From positions 1-64,000 of the forward strand of contig DATCLY010000036.1 of assembly GCA_036563665.1 (NCBI GenBank): 64,000 nucleotides of DNA, in the 5' to 3' direction. The stretch comes from FEN-1219 sp036563665. Its GTDB lineage: Bacteria > Pseudomonadota > Gammaproteobacteria > Steroidobacterales > Rariloculaceae. Under the pieces are notes generated by a model. The model was not told where the DNA came from. It saw nothing but the letters and a program-made list of their open reading frames with translations, and did not search any database. This document shows, one piece after another, positions 38,786-48,069 of the stretch (positions are counted from its first letter, which is position 1; each line of letters opens with the position of its first letter). The position numbers and the translations under genes were made by a program.

Positions 38786-39970
38786 ATGAAGCAGCCGGAG
38801 CACGCCTGGCTCGACACGGACGAGGCCGCACGGCTGCTCGGCGTCAGCCGGGCGACGCTCTACGCCTACGTGAGCCGGGGGCGGGTGCGCTCGGAGCCCG
38901 TCCCGGGCAGTCGCCGCCGCCGCTACGCGCGCGAGGACCTGGAACGGCTGAAGGCGCGGGCGGCCGAGCGGCGCAACCCCGAGAAGGCGGCCGAGCAGGC
39001 GCTGCATTGGGGCCTGCCGATCCTCGAGTCCGCGATCACGCTGATCGCCGACGGCCGCATCTATTACCGCGGCCACGACGCGGAGCGGCTCGCGCGCGAG
39101 CGCGCGCTGGCCGACGTGGCGGCGCTGCTCTGGATGGGCGATGCGAACGGGGCGCTGCTCGAATCACCGCCGAAGGCCGGGCTCGGGAGCGGCGCACGAT
39201 CCGCGATGCCGTTCGTGCCGCGGGCGCAGGCCGCGCTCGCCCTCGCCGCGACGCGGGACCCGGCGGCCTACGACTTCCGGCCGCGCGCCGTCGCGCAGAC
39301 GGGCTGGCGGATCCTGCATCTGCTCGCGGGCGTCGCGACCGGCGGGAGCGCCGCGGGACGGCCGATCGACGCGAGCCTCGCGCGCGGCTGGGAGGTGCCG
39401 GCGCGCGCGGACCTGCTGCGCGCCGCGCTGATCCTGTGCGCCGATCACGAGCTCAACGTCTCGACGTTCACGGCGCGCTGCGTCGCGTCCGCCCGCGCCT
39501 CGCCCTACGGCGTGGTGATCGCGGGGCTCGCGGCGCTCGAGGGCACGAAGCACGGCGGCACCACGGCGCGGATCGAGTCGCTGTGGGATTCCCTCGCGCG
39601 CGCCCGGGATCTGGAGCAGGCTCTCGCGGAGCGGCTGCGCCGCGGCGAGCCGATCGACGGCTTCGGCCACCCCCTCTATCCGGCCGGCGACCCCCGCGCG
39701 CGCCTGCTGCTCGAGATGTTGCCGCGAACGAAAGGGGCCGCGTTCGCCGCCGATCTCGCCGCCGCGGGCCGCGCCGTCCTCGGCGAAGCGCCGACGCTCG
39801 ATTTCGCGCTGGTGGCGCTCGCGCGGGCGCTCGGGCTCCCGGACGGCACGGCGCTCACGCTCTTCGCGATCGGCCGCACGATCGGCTGGATCGCGCATGC
39901 GATCGAGCAGTACGCCCAGGACGCGGTCATCCGTCCGCGCGCACGCTACGTCGGCGAGACGCCGCGCTGA
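38786..39970 (+). CDS. Citrate synthase family protein with N-terminal helix-turn-helix domain
   Basis: 394 residues from ATG 38786. Residues about 8-60 are a MerR/excisionase-type HTH (LDTDEAARLLGVSRATLYAYVSRGR...SRRRRYAREDLERL). The rest is a citrate synthase fold with the catalytic triad in place: His221 (CADHELNVSTF), His256 (GTKHGG; oxaloacetate-side residue of the family), His295 (GFGHPLYPAGDPRA) and Asp339 (LDFALVALA). The core is near the minimal size for the family. Citrate synthase-like enzymes fused to an HTH are known in databases but uncharacterised; citrate or methylcitrate synthesis, with DNA binding for autoregulation, is an inference. There is no clear ribosome binding site; an in-frame GTG lies upstream at about 38750. 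Confidence 0.85.
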   Translation: MKQPEHAWLDTDEAARLLGVSRATLYAYVSRGRVRSEPVPGSRRRRYAREDLERLKARAAERRNPEKAAEQALHWGLPILESAITLIADGRIYYRGHDAERLARERALADVAALLWMGDANGALLESPPKAGLGSGARSAMPFVPRAQAALALAATRDPAAYDFRPRAVAQTGWRILHLLAGVATGGSAAGRPIDASLARGWEVPARADLLRAALILCADHELNVSTFTARCVASARASPYGVVIAGLAALEGTKHGGTTARIESLWDSLARARDLEQALAERLRRGEPIDGFGHPLYPAGDPRARLLLEMLPRTKGAAFAADLAAAGRAVLGEAPTLDFALVALARALGLPDGTALTLFAIGRTIGWIAHAIEQYAQDAVIRPRARYVGETPR

Positions 39971-39988
39971 GGGACCGCGGCGCCGGCG

Positions 39989-40372
39989 CTAGCGCTCCTG
40001 GGCGCCGAAGAGGCGCTGCCCGCTCGGCAGCGTGACGGTGTCGACCGCCGCCTTGAGGCTGCCGTCGCGGGCACGGGATCCCGCGATGGTCACCGTCTGG
40101 CCGGCCGGCAGCGAGCTCTGATGCCAGCCGTAGCGCATCAGCCGGTTCGGGCTCCCCATCTCGAATGCCCACTCCTCCACCGCGCCGTCGTCCTTCTCGA
40201 CGTTCAAGTAGATCCAGACGTGGGGATTCATCCACTCGACGCGCGTGACCGTGCCGGTGATCTCGACCGGCTGCGCCGCGTCGAAGACGGCCGAGAAGGA
40301 GTGGTGCGCCCATGCGGGTCCGATGGGCAGAAGCGCGGCAAGGCCGAGGACGGAAAGCGCTCGCAGTCGCAT
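39989..40372 (-). CDS. DUF6152 family secreted protein (second copy)
   Basis: 127 residues. Signal peptide ends AWA-HHSF (about residue 22), and the mature start HHSFSAVFDAAQPVEITGTV, NPHVWIYLNVE and WAFEMGSPNRLMR parallel the copy at 15369-15776. GGGAG lies 9 bases before the ATG. It is divergent from the WEGDTLVVET gene at 40449 with 76 bases between the starts, whereas the first pair is in tandem. Function unknown. Confidence 0.85.
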   Translation of the reverse strand: MRLRALSVLGLAALLPIGPAWAHHSFSAVFDAAQPVEITGTVTRVEWMNPHVWIYLNVEKDDGAVEEWAFEMGSPNRLMRYGWHQSSLPAGQTVTIAGSRARDGSLKAAVDTVTLPSGQRLFGAQER

Positions 40373-40448
40373 GACCGATGCTCCCGATAACCGTCGTGCG
40401 AATTCTAGCGCGCGTTGACTCGCCTGCAGAACTCACATAGGTTTCTCC

Positions 40449-41297
40449 ATGATGCGGGGAACGCCAGATCGCGCGCTGCACCGGCTCCTGCCGGCCGCCG
40501 CGCTTCTCTGTCTGTGCACCGCACCCGCCGCCGGCCAATGGCTCGACGCGCCCGAGCCCGACGGTCCGCGCACCGCGGACGGCCGCATCGACCTCGACGC
40601 CCCGCCGCCGCGGTTGCCGAGCGGCCGCGTCGACCTGCAGGGCGTCTGGATGCCCGACGACAACCGCTACATCGCCGATCTGGCCGTGGACCTGGGTGAC
40701 GACAACGTCCCCTACCAGCCGTGGGCGCGGCGGCTGTTCGACGAGCGCAAGGACGGCTCGCACTCGCGGGAGGACCCGGACGCCCATTGCCTGCCGCAGG
40801 GCGTCCCGAAGCTCGGCTTCGTGTCTTATCCGTGGAAGCTCATCGAGACGCCGAGCTCGATCGTGATCCTCTACGAGACGTTCACGTTCTGGCGGCAGAT
40901 CTTCACCGACGGCCGCAAGGTCGATCCGAACGCGAAGCCCGCGTGGATGGGCTACTCGACGGGCCGCTGGGAAGGGGACACGCTCGTCGTCGAGACCACG
41001 GGCTTCAACGGCAAGGCCTGGCTCGATCAGCTCGGCCGGCCGACCACCGACAAGCTGCGGGTGATCGAGCGCTTCACGCGCACGCACTTCGGCCACATGC
41101 GGATCGACGTGACGATCGACGATCCCGGCGCCTACACGGCGCCCTGGTCGGCGTCGCAGGTGGTGCATCTGCGACCCGGATGGGAGCCGCTCGAGTTCAT
41201 CTGTCTCGAGAACAATCTGGACGTCGAGAGCTTGCCGGGCGAGGACTACGTGCTGCCGAACATCGAGGCGGCGCGGTTGAAGGGGTACCTCGAGTAG
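40449..41297 (+). CDS. Secreted protein of unknown function, WEGDTLVVET family (second copy)
   Basis: 282 residues; two ATG codons (40449, 40452) are possible, neither with a strong ribosome binding site. Signal peptide ends near AAG-QW (about residue 29). Family blocks: RVDLQGVWMPDDNRY, HCLPQGVPKLG, GRWEGDTLVVETTGFNGKAWLDQ and RVIERFTRTHFGHMRIDVTI, then a beta-rich C terminus. The order matches the copy at 15797. The gene is divergent from a DUF6152 gene, and an alpha/beta hydrolase follows. Confidence 0.83.
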   Translation: MMRGTPDRALHRLLPAAALLCLCTAPAAGQWLDAPEPDGPRTADGRIDLDAPPPRLPSGRVDLQGVWMPDDNRYIADLAVDLGDDNVPYQPWARRLFDERKDGSHSREDPDAHCLPQGVPKLGFVSYPWKLIETPSSIVILYETFTFWRQIFTDGRKVDPNAKPAWMGYSTGRWEGDTLVVETTGFNGKAWLDQLGRPTTDKLRVIERFTRTHFGHMRIDVTIDDPGAYTAPWSASQVVHLRPGWEPLEFICLENNLDVESLPGEDYVLPNIEAARLKGYLE

Positions 41298-41341
41298 CCC
41301 GGCAATCGGCTCGACGCCTCGCAAGCCGCCGTCGTAGAGCC

Positions 41342-42418
41342 GTGAAGACGTTGCCGAACCCCGGCGGTCCGTATCTCGTGGGCTCCGCCGCCTGCGAGAT
41401 GGTGGACCCCGGCAGACCCGCCCATGCCCTGAGCCAGGACCGGGGACGGCGCCTCTTCGTCAAGCTGTGGTATCCCGCGGACCGGGTCGCCGCCGACGCC
41501 TCTCGGCGGGAGCGGCTCTGGGAGCAGGTCCGCAGCGACCCCGGCACCCCGGGCCTCGTGAAGCTCGTGCTGCGGCGCGCGATGGGCGTGACGACGAACA
41601 CTCACGAGGCTGCACCGTATGCAGCGCAGGCCGGCCCGCCGCGCGTCGTGATCTACAGCCACGGCTTGATTTCCTTCGCCTCCGAGAACACGACGCTGAT
41701 GGAGCACCTCGCGAGCCGCGGCTACGTGGTGATCTCGCTGCAGCACGAGGATCAGCTTGCCGAGCTCAGGGCGCTGCAGAGGGCGCAGCCGAAGAGCGAG
41801 CGATCGGAGCACGCCTCGCTGCAGCGGAAGATTCTCTCCGCGCCGAAGGAAGAGCGGGCGGCGCTCTGGAAGGAATACTTCCGCGTCGCTTCGAACACCA
41901 ATCAGATCGTGGCCGCCCGCAGCGGCGATGTCGAATACGCCGTCGCCGGGCTCGAGAGCCTGCTCGCGGCGATTCCCGGGATCGGCGCCGTTTCGGCGCC
42001 CGGCGGAGTAGCGGCCATCGGGCTTTCCGTCGGCGGCGCCGTCGCCACCCAGTACGCGAAACGGAATCGCCACCGCGCGACCGGCGTCGTCAACATCGAC
42101 GGCGGGATCTACGGCACGCAGCCGGACGAGCCGGTGGCCGTGCCGTACCTGATGCTGTACAGCGAGGAGAACGGCGGCTCGAACGATCTGTCCCTGGCGA
42201 CGGCCGGCGGCGCGACGATCACGACGGCGACGATTCCGGGCACGAAGCACCTGAACTTCCACGACATTGCCGCGGTATACCCATGGCTCAAGTGGCTGGG
42301 TCCCATCGGCTCGGCAGACCCCGTGGCCGTGGTGAAGGAGCGAAACGAAGCGATAGCGGATTTCCTGTCGAAGATCGGCCAGGCTCGCGCCGACACCTGC
42401 GTTGCCCGAGCCCGATGA
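41342..42418 (+). CDS. Alpha/beta hydrolase, PAF-acetylhydrolase-like
   Basis: 358 residues from GTG 41342, the first plausible start after the previous stop. Nucleophile Ser229 in AIGLSVGGAV (GxSxG), oxyanion segment VVIYSHGLISF (103-113) and a likely catalytic His in GTKHLNFHD near the C terminus fit the PAF-acetylhydrolase/lipase type. No signal peptide is seen, so it is probably cytoplasmic. The long polar insert (RALQRAQPKSERSEH) is a likely cap. It should cleave an ester, substrate unknown. 44 bases follow the upstream secreted-protein gene, so they may be co-transcribed. Confidence 0.78.
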   Translation: MKTLPNPGGPYLVGSAACEMVDPGRPAHALSQDRGRRLFVKLWYPADRVAADASRRERLWEQVRSDPGTPGLVKLVLRRAMGVTTNTHEAAPYAAQAGPPRVVIYSHGLISFASENTTLMEHLASRGYVVISLQHEDQLAELRALQRAQPKSERSEHASLQRKILSAPKEERAALWKEYFRVASNTNQIVAARSGDVEYAVAGLESLLAAIPGIGAVSAPGGVAAIGLSVGGAVATQYAKRNRHRATGVVNIDGGIYGTQPDEPVAVPYLMLYSEENGGSNDLSLATAGGATITTATIPGTKHLNFHDIAAVYPWLKWLGPIGSADPVAVVKERNEAIADFLSKIGQARADTCVARAR

Positions 42419-42493
42419 TGCGCATTCGCGCCGCGTCTCCGGACCGCTGACGGGTGCGTCGAGAATCGCCGTGAACGACGACGTCGAGATGCG

Positions 42494-42655
42494 ACCCAAT
42501 GGGCACGGTCGCGCGGGCTGAGCTCGGTGATCGTGCGGTCGAACACCGCGCGCGAGCTCTCGCCCCCGTTCTACGAGGCCCTCGGCTACTCGCGCGTGAA
42601 GACGCAGCACGTGTACACGAAAATCCTCGAGTGCGGCGTCCGGTGCTACCCGTAG
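42494..42655 (+). pseudogene. 3' remnant of a GNAT acetyltransferase gene
   Basis: One frame reads ARSRGLSSVIVRSNTARE, then PPFYEALGYSRVKTQHVYTK before the stop at 42653-42655. This is the conserved C-terminal third of GNAT N-acetyltransferases (acetyl-CoA-binding segment, FYExLGYxRxKTQHVYxK). Upstream of about 42494 the match ends and no start or acetyl-CoA motif A remains, so this is a 5'-truncated relic of about 50 codons in the 287-base gap after the hydrolase gene. Confidence 0.6.
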
Positions 42656-42705
42656 ATGCGCATCGAGTGTTACCTTGCGGCTGGCACGCCGGGAGGTCGA
42701 ACATC

Positions 42706-43509
42706 GTGGGCGTCAACGTCGTCTCGGTCCCTTCTCCGCGCGCGGCGGTGCAGAGCGCCGCCCGTTCCATCTACGTGTTCATGGCCGTGCTGTTCATCGT
42801 GGTGGCCGCGGTGGGCTTCGCGCCGCGCTCGATCGCGATCCTGACGGGCGCGCGCCCGGTGCCGCCGCTGCTGATCCACGTGCACGCCGCGCTGATGGCG
42901 GCCTGGCTGCTGCTCCTGCTCGCGCAAACGTGCCTGATGGCCGTCGGCCGAGCGCGCCTGCACCGAACGCTCGGCGTCGCGTCGTTCGCGCTCGCGCCCG
43001 CCATGTTCCTCGCCATGATCGCGCTGATCGCGGTCAACTACCTCGGGCTCGCGGCGGCGGCCTCCGCGCCCGGCGCCCAGATGCCGATGCTCATGGCCAG
43101 CCGGGCGGTGGCCTTTTTCTTCTTCGTGATGGGCCGGGCCGCGCTGCTGTTCGGCGTCTTCTACCTCTGGGCGGTGCTCAGCCGGCGCTCGGCGCCGGAG
43201 ACGCACAAGCGGATGATGGTGCTCGCCACGTTCGTGGTCATCGATGCCGCGCTCGGACGCATGACCTGGCTGCCGGGCTCCGCGCAGGGGAACTGGATGG
43301 CGGCGGACTACGGCTACGACGGCGTTCACCTGTACCACCTGCTGCTGCTCGCGCCGGCGCTGATTCACGACCTCGTCCGCTTCGGGCGCGTGCACTCCGC
43401 GTATCTGATCGGCCTCAGCCTGTTCCTGCCGTTCGTGCTCGCCACGCACTTCGCGTGGAACTCGGCAGGCTGGCAGCGCATCGTAAGCGCGATGCTCGGA
43501 GCGGGCTGA
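42706..43509 (+). CDS. Multi-helix membrane protein of unknown function
   Basis: 267 residues from GTG 42706, which has GGGAGG 9 bases upstream; no ATG fits as well. About seven hydrophobic helices. A conserved-looking stretch, PPLLIHVHAALMAAWLLLLL then QTCLMAVGRARLHRTLG, with paired histidines in helix 2, and HLYHLLLLAPALIHD in the last third could bind a metal or heme, as in some DUF2306/b561-like proteins, but I cannot assign it. It converges with the eroded permease gene at 43529. Confidence 0.7.
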   Translation: MGVNVVSVPSPRAAVQSAARSIYVFMAVLFIVVAAVGFAPRSIAILTGARPVPPLLIHVHAALMAAWLLLLLAQTCLMAVGRARLHRTLGVASFALAPAMFLAMIALIAVNYLGLAAAASAPGAQMPMLMASRAVAFFFFVMGRAALLFGVFYLWAVLSRRSAPETHKRMMVLATFVVIDAALGRMTWLPGSAQGNWMAADYGYDGVHLYHLLLLAPALIHDLVRFGRVHSAYLIGLSLFLPFVLATHFAWNSAGWQRIVSAMLGAG

Positions 43510-43528
43510 AAGCCGCTCTCGGCCGCCC

Positions 43529-45414
43529 TCACTCGTGCCGCAGCACCTCGGCCGGACGCGTGCGCGCCGCGCTCACCGTCTGGCCGACCACGGCCGCGCA
43601 GGCCACCGCCACGGTGGCCGCGAGCGCGAGCAGGAACGGCAGCGGCGTCAGGGGAATCGGCTCGATGAAGAAGTCCAGGTAGCGCCGCGCGGCGAAATAC
43701 GCGGCCGGCCACGCGATCACGTTCGCGATCGCCACCGGCTTCGCGAAGCTCACGAGCATCATCCGCACCATTTGCAGCGTGCCGGCGCCGAGCGACTTGC
43801 GCACGCCGATCTCGCGCCGGCGGCGGCCGGCGAGCAAGGTCGCCATGCCGAACAAGCCGGCCACCGCGATGATCACCGCCATCAGCGCGAGGGCGCTCAT
43901 CACCTGGCTGACTCTCAAGTAGCTCGTGTAGAGCTCGTCGAACATCGCGTCGTAGAACTCGCGCCGCACGGGCGCGTTCGGCGCGAGCCGCTGCCAGACC
44001 TCGTCGAGCCGGGCGGCGGCGGGGCGCTCGGCGGCACGGCCGGCATGTCGTCGTGGTCGCGGCTGAACAGCCGTCCGGCGAGCAGCGGCACGTCGAACAT
44101 CGCGAAGAAGTCGTGGCCGACGGTGTGGCTGAACACGGTCCGCGAGATGACGGTCTGCTCCGGGCCGTTACGGACGACGGTCAGCGAGAAGCCGAGGAAC
44201 GGCGGCGCCGCCATCTCGGTCACGCCGCGCACCTGCGGCAGCCGCTCGAGCTCCGCGCGCAGGGTCTCGGCCGACACGTTCGCCGCGGGGCTCGAGCGCG
44301 TGATCACGAGCAGCGGGTCCTCGGCGATGCCGAGCCCGGTGCGCTTCAGATGCGCGTTCTCGAGCGCGGTGACCGCCACGACCATCAAGAGGAACGAGGC
44401 CACCGTGAACTGCACGGCGACCAGCGCCGCCGGCAGCCGCCCGGCGGCCCGCCCGGCTGCGGCGCCGCGCAGCGTGGCCACCGGGCGAACGCGCGACAGC
44501 ACGAGCGCGGGATACGCGCCCGCCGCGAGCGTCACGCCGGCCACGAGCGCGATGAGGAACAGCCAGAAGCCCGCGCCGTCGAACAGCGTCCGGGTCGGAT
44601 CCGTGCCGATCAGCGCCGTGAACGCCCGCGCGGCGAGGCGGTAGCCCGCGAGCGCGAGCACGATCGCGACCACGGCCGCGAGCGCCGCCTCGAGCAGCGC
44701 TTGCACCACGATCTGCCCGGGCCGCGCGCCGAGCGATTTCCGCAGGCCGATCTCGCGGGCCCGCGCTCGAATCGCCTCGAGCACGTCCTCCGACACGAGC
44801 GCGTCGAAGCGGAACGTGGCCGACGTCGAGCGTCCCATGTGCGACGGCTCGGGAATCGGTGCGAGCAGGCCGGTGACCGTGGTCTCGACCGCGTTGCCGA
44901 TCAGCACCGGCTGGCCGAGCGGATCGGCGTCGCCGAAGAGCTGCGTGGCGAATTCCCGGGTCAGCACGACGCTCCTCGGCTGCGACAGCGCGCGCCGCGG
45001 GTCGCCGGCCGCGAACGGCAGGTCGAAGAGCTCGAAGAACTCGGGCCCGGTCGCGGCGGCGCTCATGGTGAGCGCCCGGCCGAGCGCCGACGCCACCGCG
45101 TCCCGGCCGAGATTGACGGCACGCACGACCCGTTCGATTTGCGGGAAGTCCGCGCGCAGGAGCTCGGCGAGAGGCTCCGGCGCGCCGAAGGCGCCCATCG
45201 CGAAGCTGCCGACGCGCGCCTCGAACTCCATCGTGACGGCGTAGATGCGGTCCGCGTTCGCGAAGTGACGGTCGGCGCTGCGCCAGAAGTCGACGAAGCC
45301 GTAGACCGTGACGAAGCAGGCGAGACCCACCGCGAGCGTGAGCACGTTCATGACGAACGCGAACGGCCCGCGCCGGGCATTGCGCAGCGCGACGTAGAGA
45401 TAGTGCATCAGCAT
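43529..45414 (-). pseudogene. MacB/FtsX-type ABC permease, third in the operon, broken
   Basis: The N-terminal 430 or so residues are in one frame from ATG 45414 (MLMHYLYVALRNARRGPFAF) and the C-terminal 150 (LDEVWQRLAPNAPVRREFYD...RPAEVLRHE) are in another, with the switch near 44010-44030 in a run of GCC/CCG codons. Compared with the intact paralog at 45481-47982, about 130 residues are also missing in frame after DALVSEDVLEAIRAR (the second membrane helix region), and another block of roughly 100 is missing at the frame switch. It cannot make a normal eight-helix or four-plus-four permease. It is the last gene of the operon, so nothing downstream depends on its translation. Confidence 0.85.
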
Positions 45415-45480
45415 CGACGGCGCCTCCGATCGCGGCCGCGCGCCTCCCCTCGCGGGACGCCTCGCCGACGCGCGCCGCTG

Positions 45481-47982
45481 CTACTCATGACGCAGCACGT
45501 CACCCGGCCTCTGCCGCGCCGCGCGCCACGATTGCCCGCCCACCGCGACGCACGCCACCGCGAGCGTCGCCGCGAGCGCGGCCGCGAACGGCACGGCGGT
45601 CAGCGGCACGGGACGGAGGAACACGTTCAGATACGCTTGCGCCGCCGCGTACGCGAGCGGCCACGCGATCACGTTGCCGAGCAGCACCGGCCGCGCGAAG
45701 CCGCCGAGCAGCAGCCGCACGATGCGGCCCTCGCTCGCGCCGCACGCCTTCCGCACGCCGATCTCCCGGCGCCGCCGGCCGGCGACCAGCGTGGCGAGGC
45801 CGAAGAGCCCCGCGGCCGAGATCGCTACCGCGGTCAGCGCGAGCGCGCCGAACAGGCCGTTGATCCGCAGGAACGTCCGATACGCCTGCTCGAACGTCTC
45901 GTCGAAGAACCGCCGGTCGATCGCGACGGCCGGCGAGAGCCGCTTCCAGGTCGAGTCGATGCCGTGCAGCGCGCCGGCCACGTCGCTCGCGGCGACGCGC
46001 GCCACCGTCACGTCGAGGTTCGTGCCGAGCGTGTACATCGTCGAGCGCGCGCCGCCGCCGCGGAACGTGAGCCGCCGGTTCTCGACGACGCCCACGATGC
46101 GCAGCGGCGGCGTGTCGACCGGCCCCGAGCTCGCGCGGTAGACCAGCCGATCGATCGCCTCCGCCGGCGACCCGAAGCCGAGCTCCTCGACGAACGCGCG
46201 ATCGACGACGATCGGTTCCGGTGCGGCCTGCGCGCCCGGCGCCGCCGCTTCGACCGCCGCGCGATCCTCGCCACGCGCGCGGCTGAACGTCCGCCCCGCG
46301 AGCAGCTCCATGCCCATCACCTCGAAGAAGTCGAAGCCGACGTCCCGGGTCAGCACGCGCCGCGGCGGCGCCTGCGGCGAGTCGCTCACGAACGCCACCG
46401 CCACCAGCCGCTGCCACGGCAAGCCGGCCATCTCGGTGACGCCGGTGACCTGCGGCAGGCGCGCGAGCTCGGTGTGCAGCGTGGCCGAGTCGAGCTTCGT
46501 GGGCGCTCTGCGGTTCTCGATGAGCACGAGCGGATCCGTGACGGCGCCGAGCGCGGTGCGGACGAGCGCGGCGTTCTGCTCCGCCGTGACCGTCAGGAGA
46601 GCGAGCAGGAACGCGGCCGCGCCGAACTGCGCGCCTACCAGGAGCGTCCAGAGCCGCCTGGGGCCGATCCGCTGCACGGACGTGCGGAGCGCTTCGACCG
46701 GCGCGGTCCGCGCGAGCGCGAAGGCGGGATAGGCGCCGGCCGCGAGCGTCACCGCGGCGGCGACGGCCGCGACGGCGAGCCAGACCGCGGGATCCGCGAG
46801 CAGCACCGCGCCGACGTCCGCGCCGAGCAGCTCATCGAGCGCCGGCAGCGCCAGCGCGAGCGCGGCGGCGGCGACGACGAGGGCGGCGCCGGTGGCGAGC
46901 GCCGCTTCGAGCAGGTGCTGCGCGATCACCTGCGTCGGTCGCGCGCCGAGCGCCCGGCGGAGGCCCGTTTCGCGCATGCGCCTCGCCGCCCGCGCCGTCG
47001 CGAGGTTCGCGTAGTTCAGGCACGCGACCGCGAGCACGAGCGCGCCGAGCCACCAGAGCACGGTCGTGACCGATACGCCCACGTCGCGCGAGAAGAGCTC
47101 CTCGTCCACGCCGTGGCGGAGCACCGAGCGGACCGGCACCGCGCCGAACGCGATCGTGCTCTGGGCGAGCACCTCGTCGGGCACGTGCCGGGCCGCGAAG
47201 CTTTCGAGGTGCGCCACGAGATCGTCCCCGGTCATGCTGCTGTCGCGCGGCAGCAGCACGTATGTGAGCACGCTCCAGTCGGTCCAGTTGCGGTTCATGA
47301 ACGCGATGAGCTCGGGGGACGACGTCACGGCGCGCACCGCGTCGCGCACGTCGAACGACGCGAGGATGTCGAATGTGAGCGGCGCGGCCGCCGCGCGCCC
47401 CAGGTGCGAGGGCTCGGGCGGAGGGTCGACGACGCCGGTCACCGTGGCCTCGACCGCGTCGTCGATGAGCACCGAGCGGCCGAGCGGCGAGGCGTCGCCG
47501 AAGAGCCGCGCGGCCGCGTCCCGCGTCAGCACGACGGAGCGCGGCGCCGCGAGGGCCGTGTCCGGGTCGCCGGCCACGAACGGCAGGTCGAAGATCGCGA
47601 GGAACTCCGGGTCCACCGCGAGGCTGCGGAGCCGGACCGCGCGGTCGCCCGCGGCGAAGGCGGTCTGCGGGTTCATGAGCGCCGCGCGCGCGATCCGCTC
47701 GAGCCGCGGCAGGTCCGCCCGCAGGTATTCGTGCACATGCGCCGGCCCGCCCACGGTCGTCGGGCGCGCGAAGCTGCCGTTCGTGAACGCGAACTCGATC
47801 GTCAGCACGTAGGTGCGATCGGCGTTCGCGAAGCCGCGCTCCGCGCGGTCCCAGAACGCGACCGCGGCGTACGCGCTCAGGAAGCAGGCGAGCCCGAGCG
47901 CGAGCGTCAGCACGTTCACGGCCGACGCGAGCGGCGTGCGGCGCGCGTTCCTGAGCGCGAGCGTAAGGTAATGCGTCAGCAT
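45481..47982 (-). CDS. MacB/FtsX-type ABC transporter permease (intact copy)
   Basis: 833 residues, the normal length for the duplicated FtsX-type permease. Layout: N-terminal helix (about 15-40), MacB-type periplasmic domain, three helices (about 285-420, LATARAARRMRETGLRRALGARPTQVIAQHLLE), a second helix and periplasmic domain, and a C-terminal set of helices ending RPGDVLRHE. It lacks an ATPase domain; the ATPase is encoded at 49451-50182. With the adaptor at 50211 it should form a MacAB-like tripartite or mechanotransmitting complex exporting peptides, lipids or antibiotics. It lies 87 bases after a reduced paralog and 66 before a broken one. Confidence 0.93.
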   Translation of the reverse strand: MLTHYLTLALRNARRTPLASAVNVLTLALGLACFLSAYAAVAFWDRAERGFANADRTYVLTIEFAFTNGSFARPTTVGGPAHVHEYLRADLPRLERIARAALMNPQTAFAAGDRAVRLRSLAVDPEFLAIFDLPFVAGDPDTALAAPRSVVLTRDAAARLFGDASPLGRSVLIDDAVEATVTGVVDPPPEPSHLGRAAAAPLTFDILASFDVRDAVRAVTSSPELIAFMNRNWTDWSVLTYVLLPRDSSMTGDDLVAHLESFAARHVPDEVLAQSTIAFGAVPVRSVLRHGVDEELFSRDVGVSVTTVLWWLGALVLAVACLNYANLATARAARRMRETGLRRALGARPTQVIAQHLLEAALATGAALVVAAAALALALPALDELLGADVGAVLLADPAVWLAVAAVAAAVTLAAGAYPAFALARTAPVEALRTSVQRIGPRRLWTLLVGAQFGAAAFLLALLTVTAEQNAALVRTALGAVTDPLVLIENRRAPTKLDSATLHTELARLPQVTGVTEMAGLPWQRLVAVAFVSDSPQAPPRRVLTRDVGFDFFEVMGMELLAGRTFSRARGEDRAAVEAAAPGAQAAPEPIVVDRAFVEELGFGSPAEAIDRLVYRASSGPVDTPPLRIVGVVENRRLTFRGGGARSTMYTLGTNLDVTVARVAASDVAGALHGIDSTWKRLSPAVAIDRRFFDETFEQAYRTFLRINGLFGALALTAVAISAAGLFGLATLVAGRRRREIGVRKACGASEGRIVRLLLGGFARPVLLGNVIAWPLAYAAAQAYLNVFLRPVPLTAVPFAAALAATLAVACVAVGGQSWRAARQRPGDVLRHE

Positions 47983-48069
47983 GCGCGGCGCGCCTTCGGC
48001 ATGTGCCGACGTGGCGGGAGGCCGGTCGCGCCGTCCCGCTCGTCGGTGCGCCGTCTCGCCGGTTCGCTT

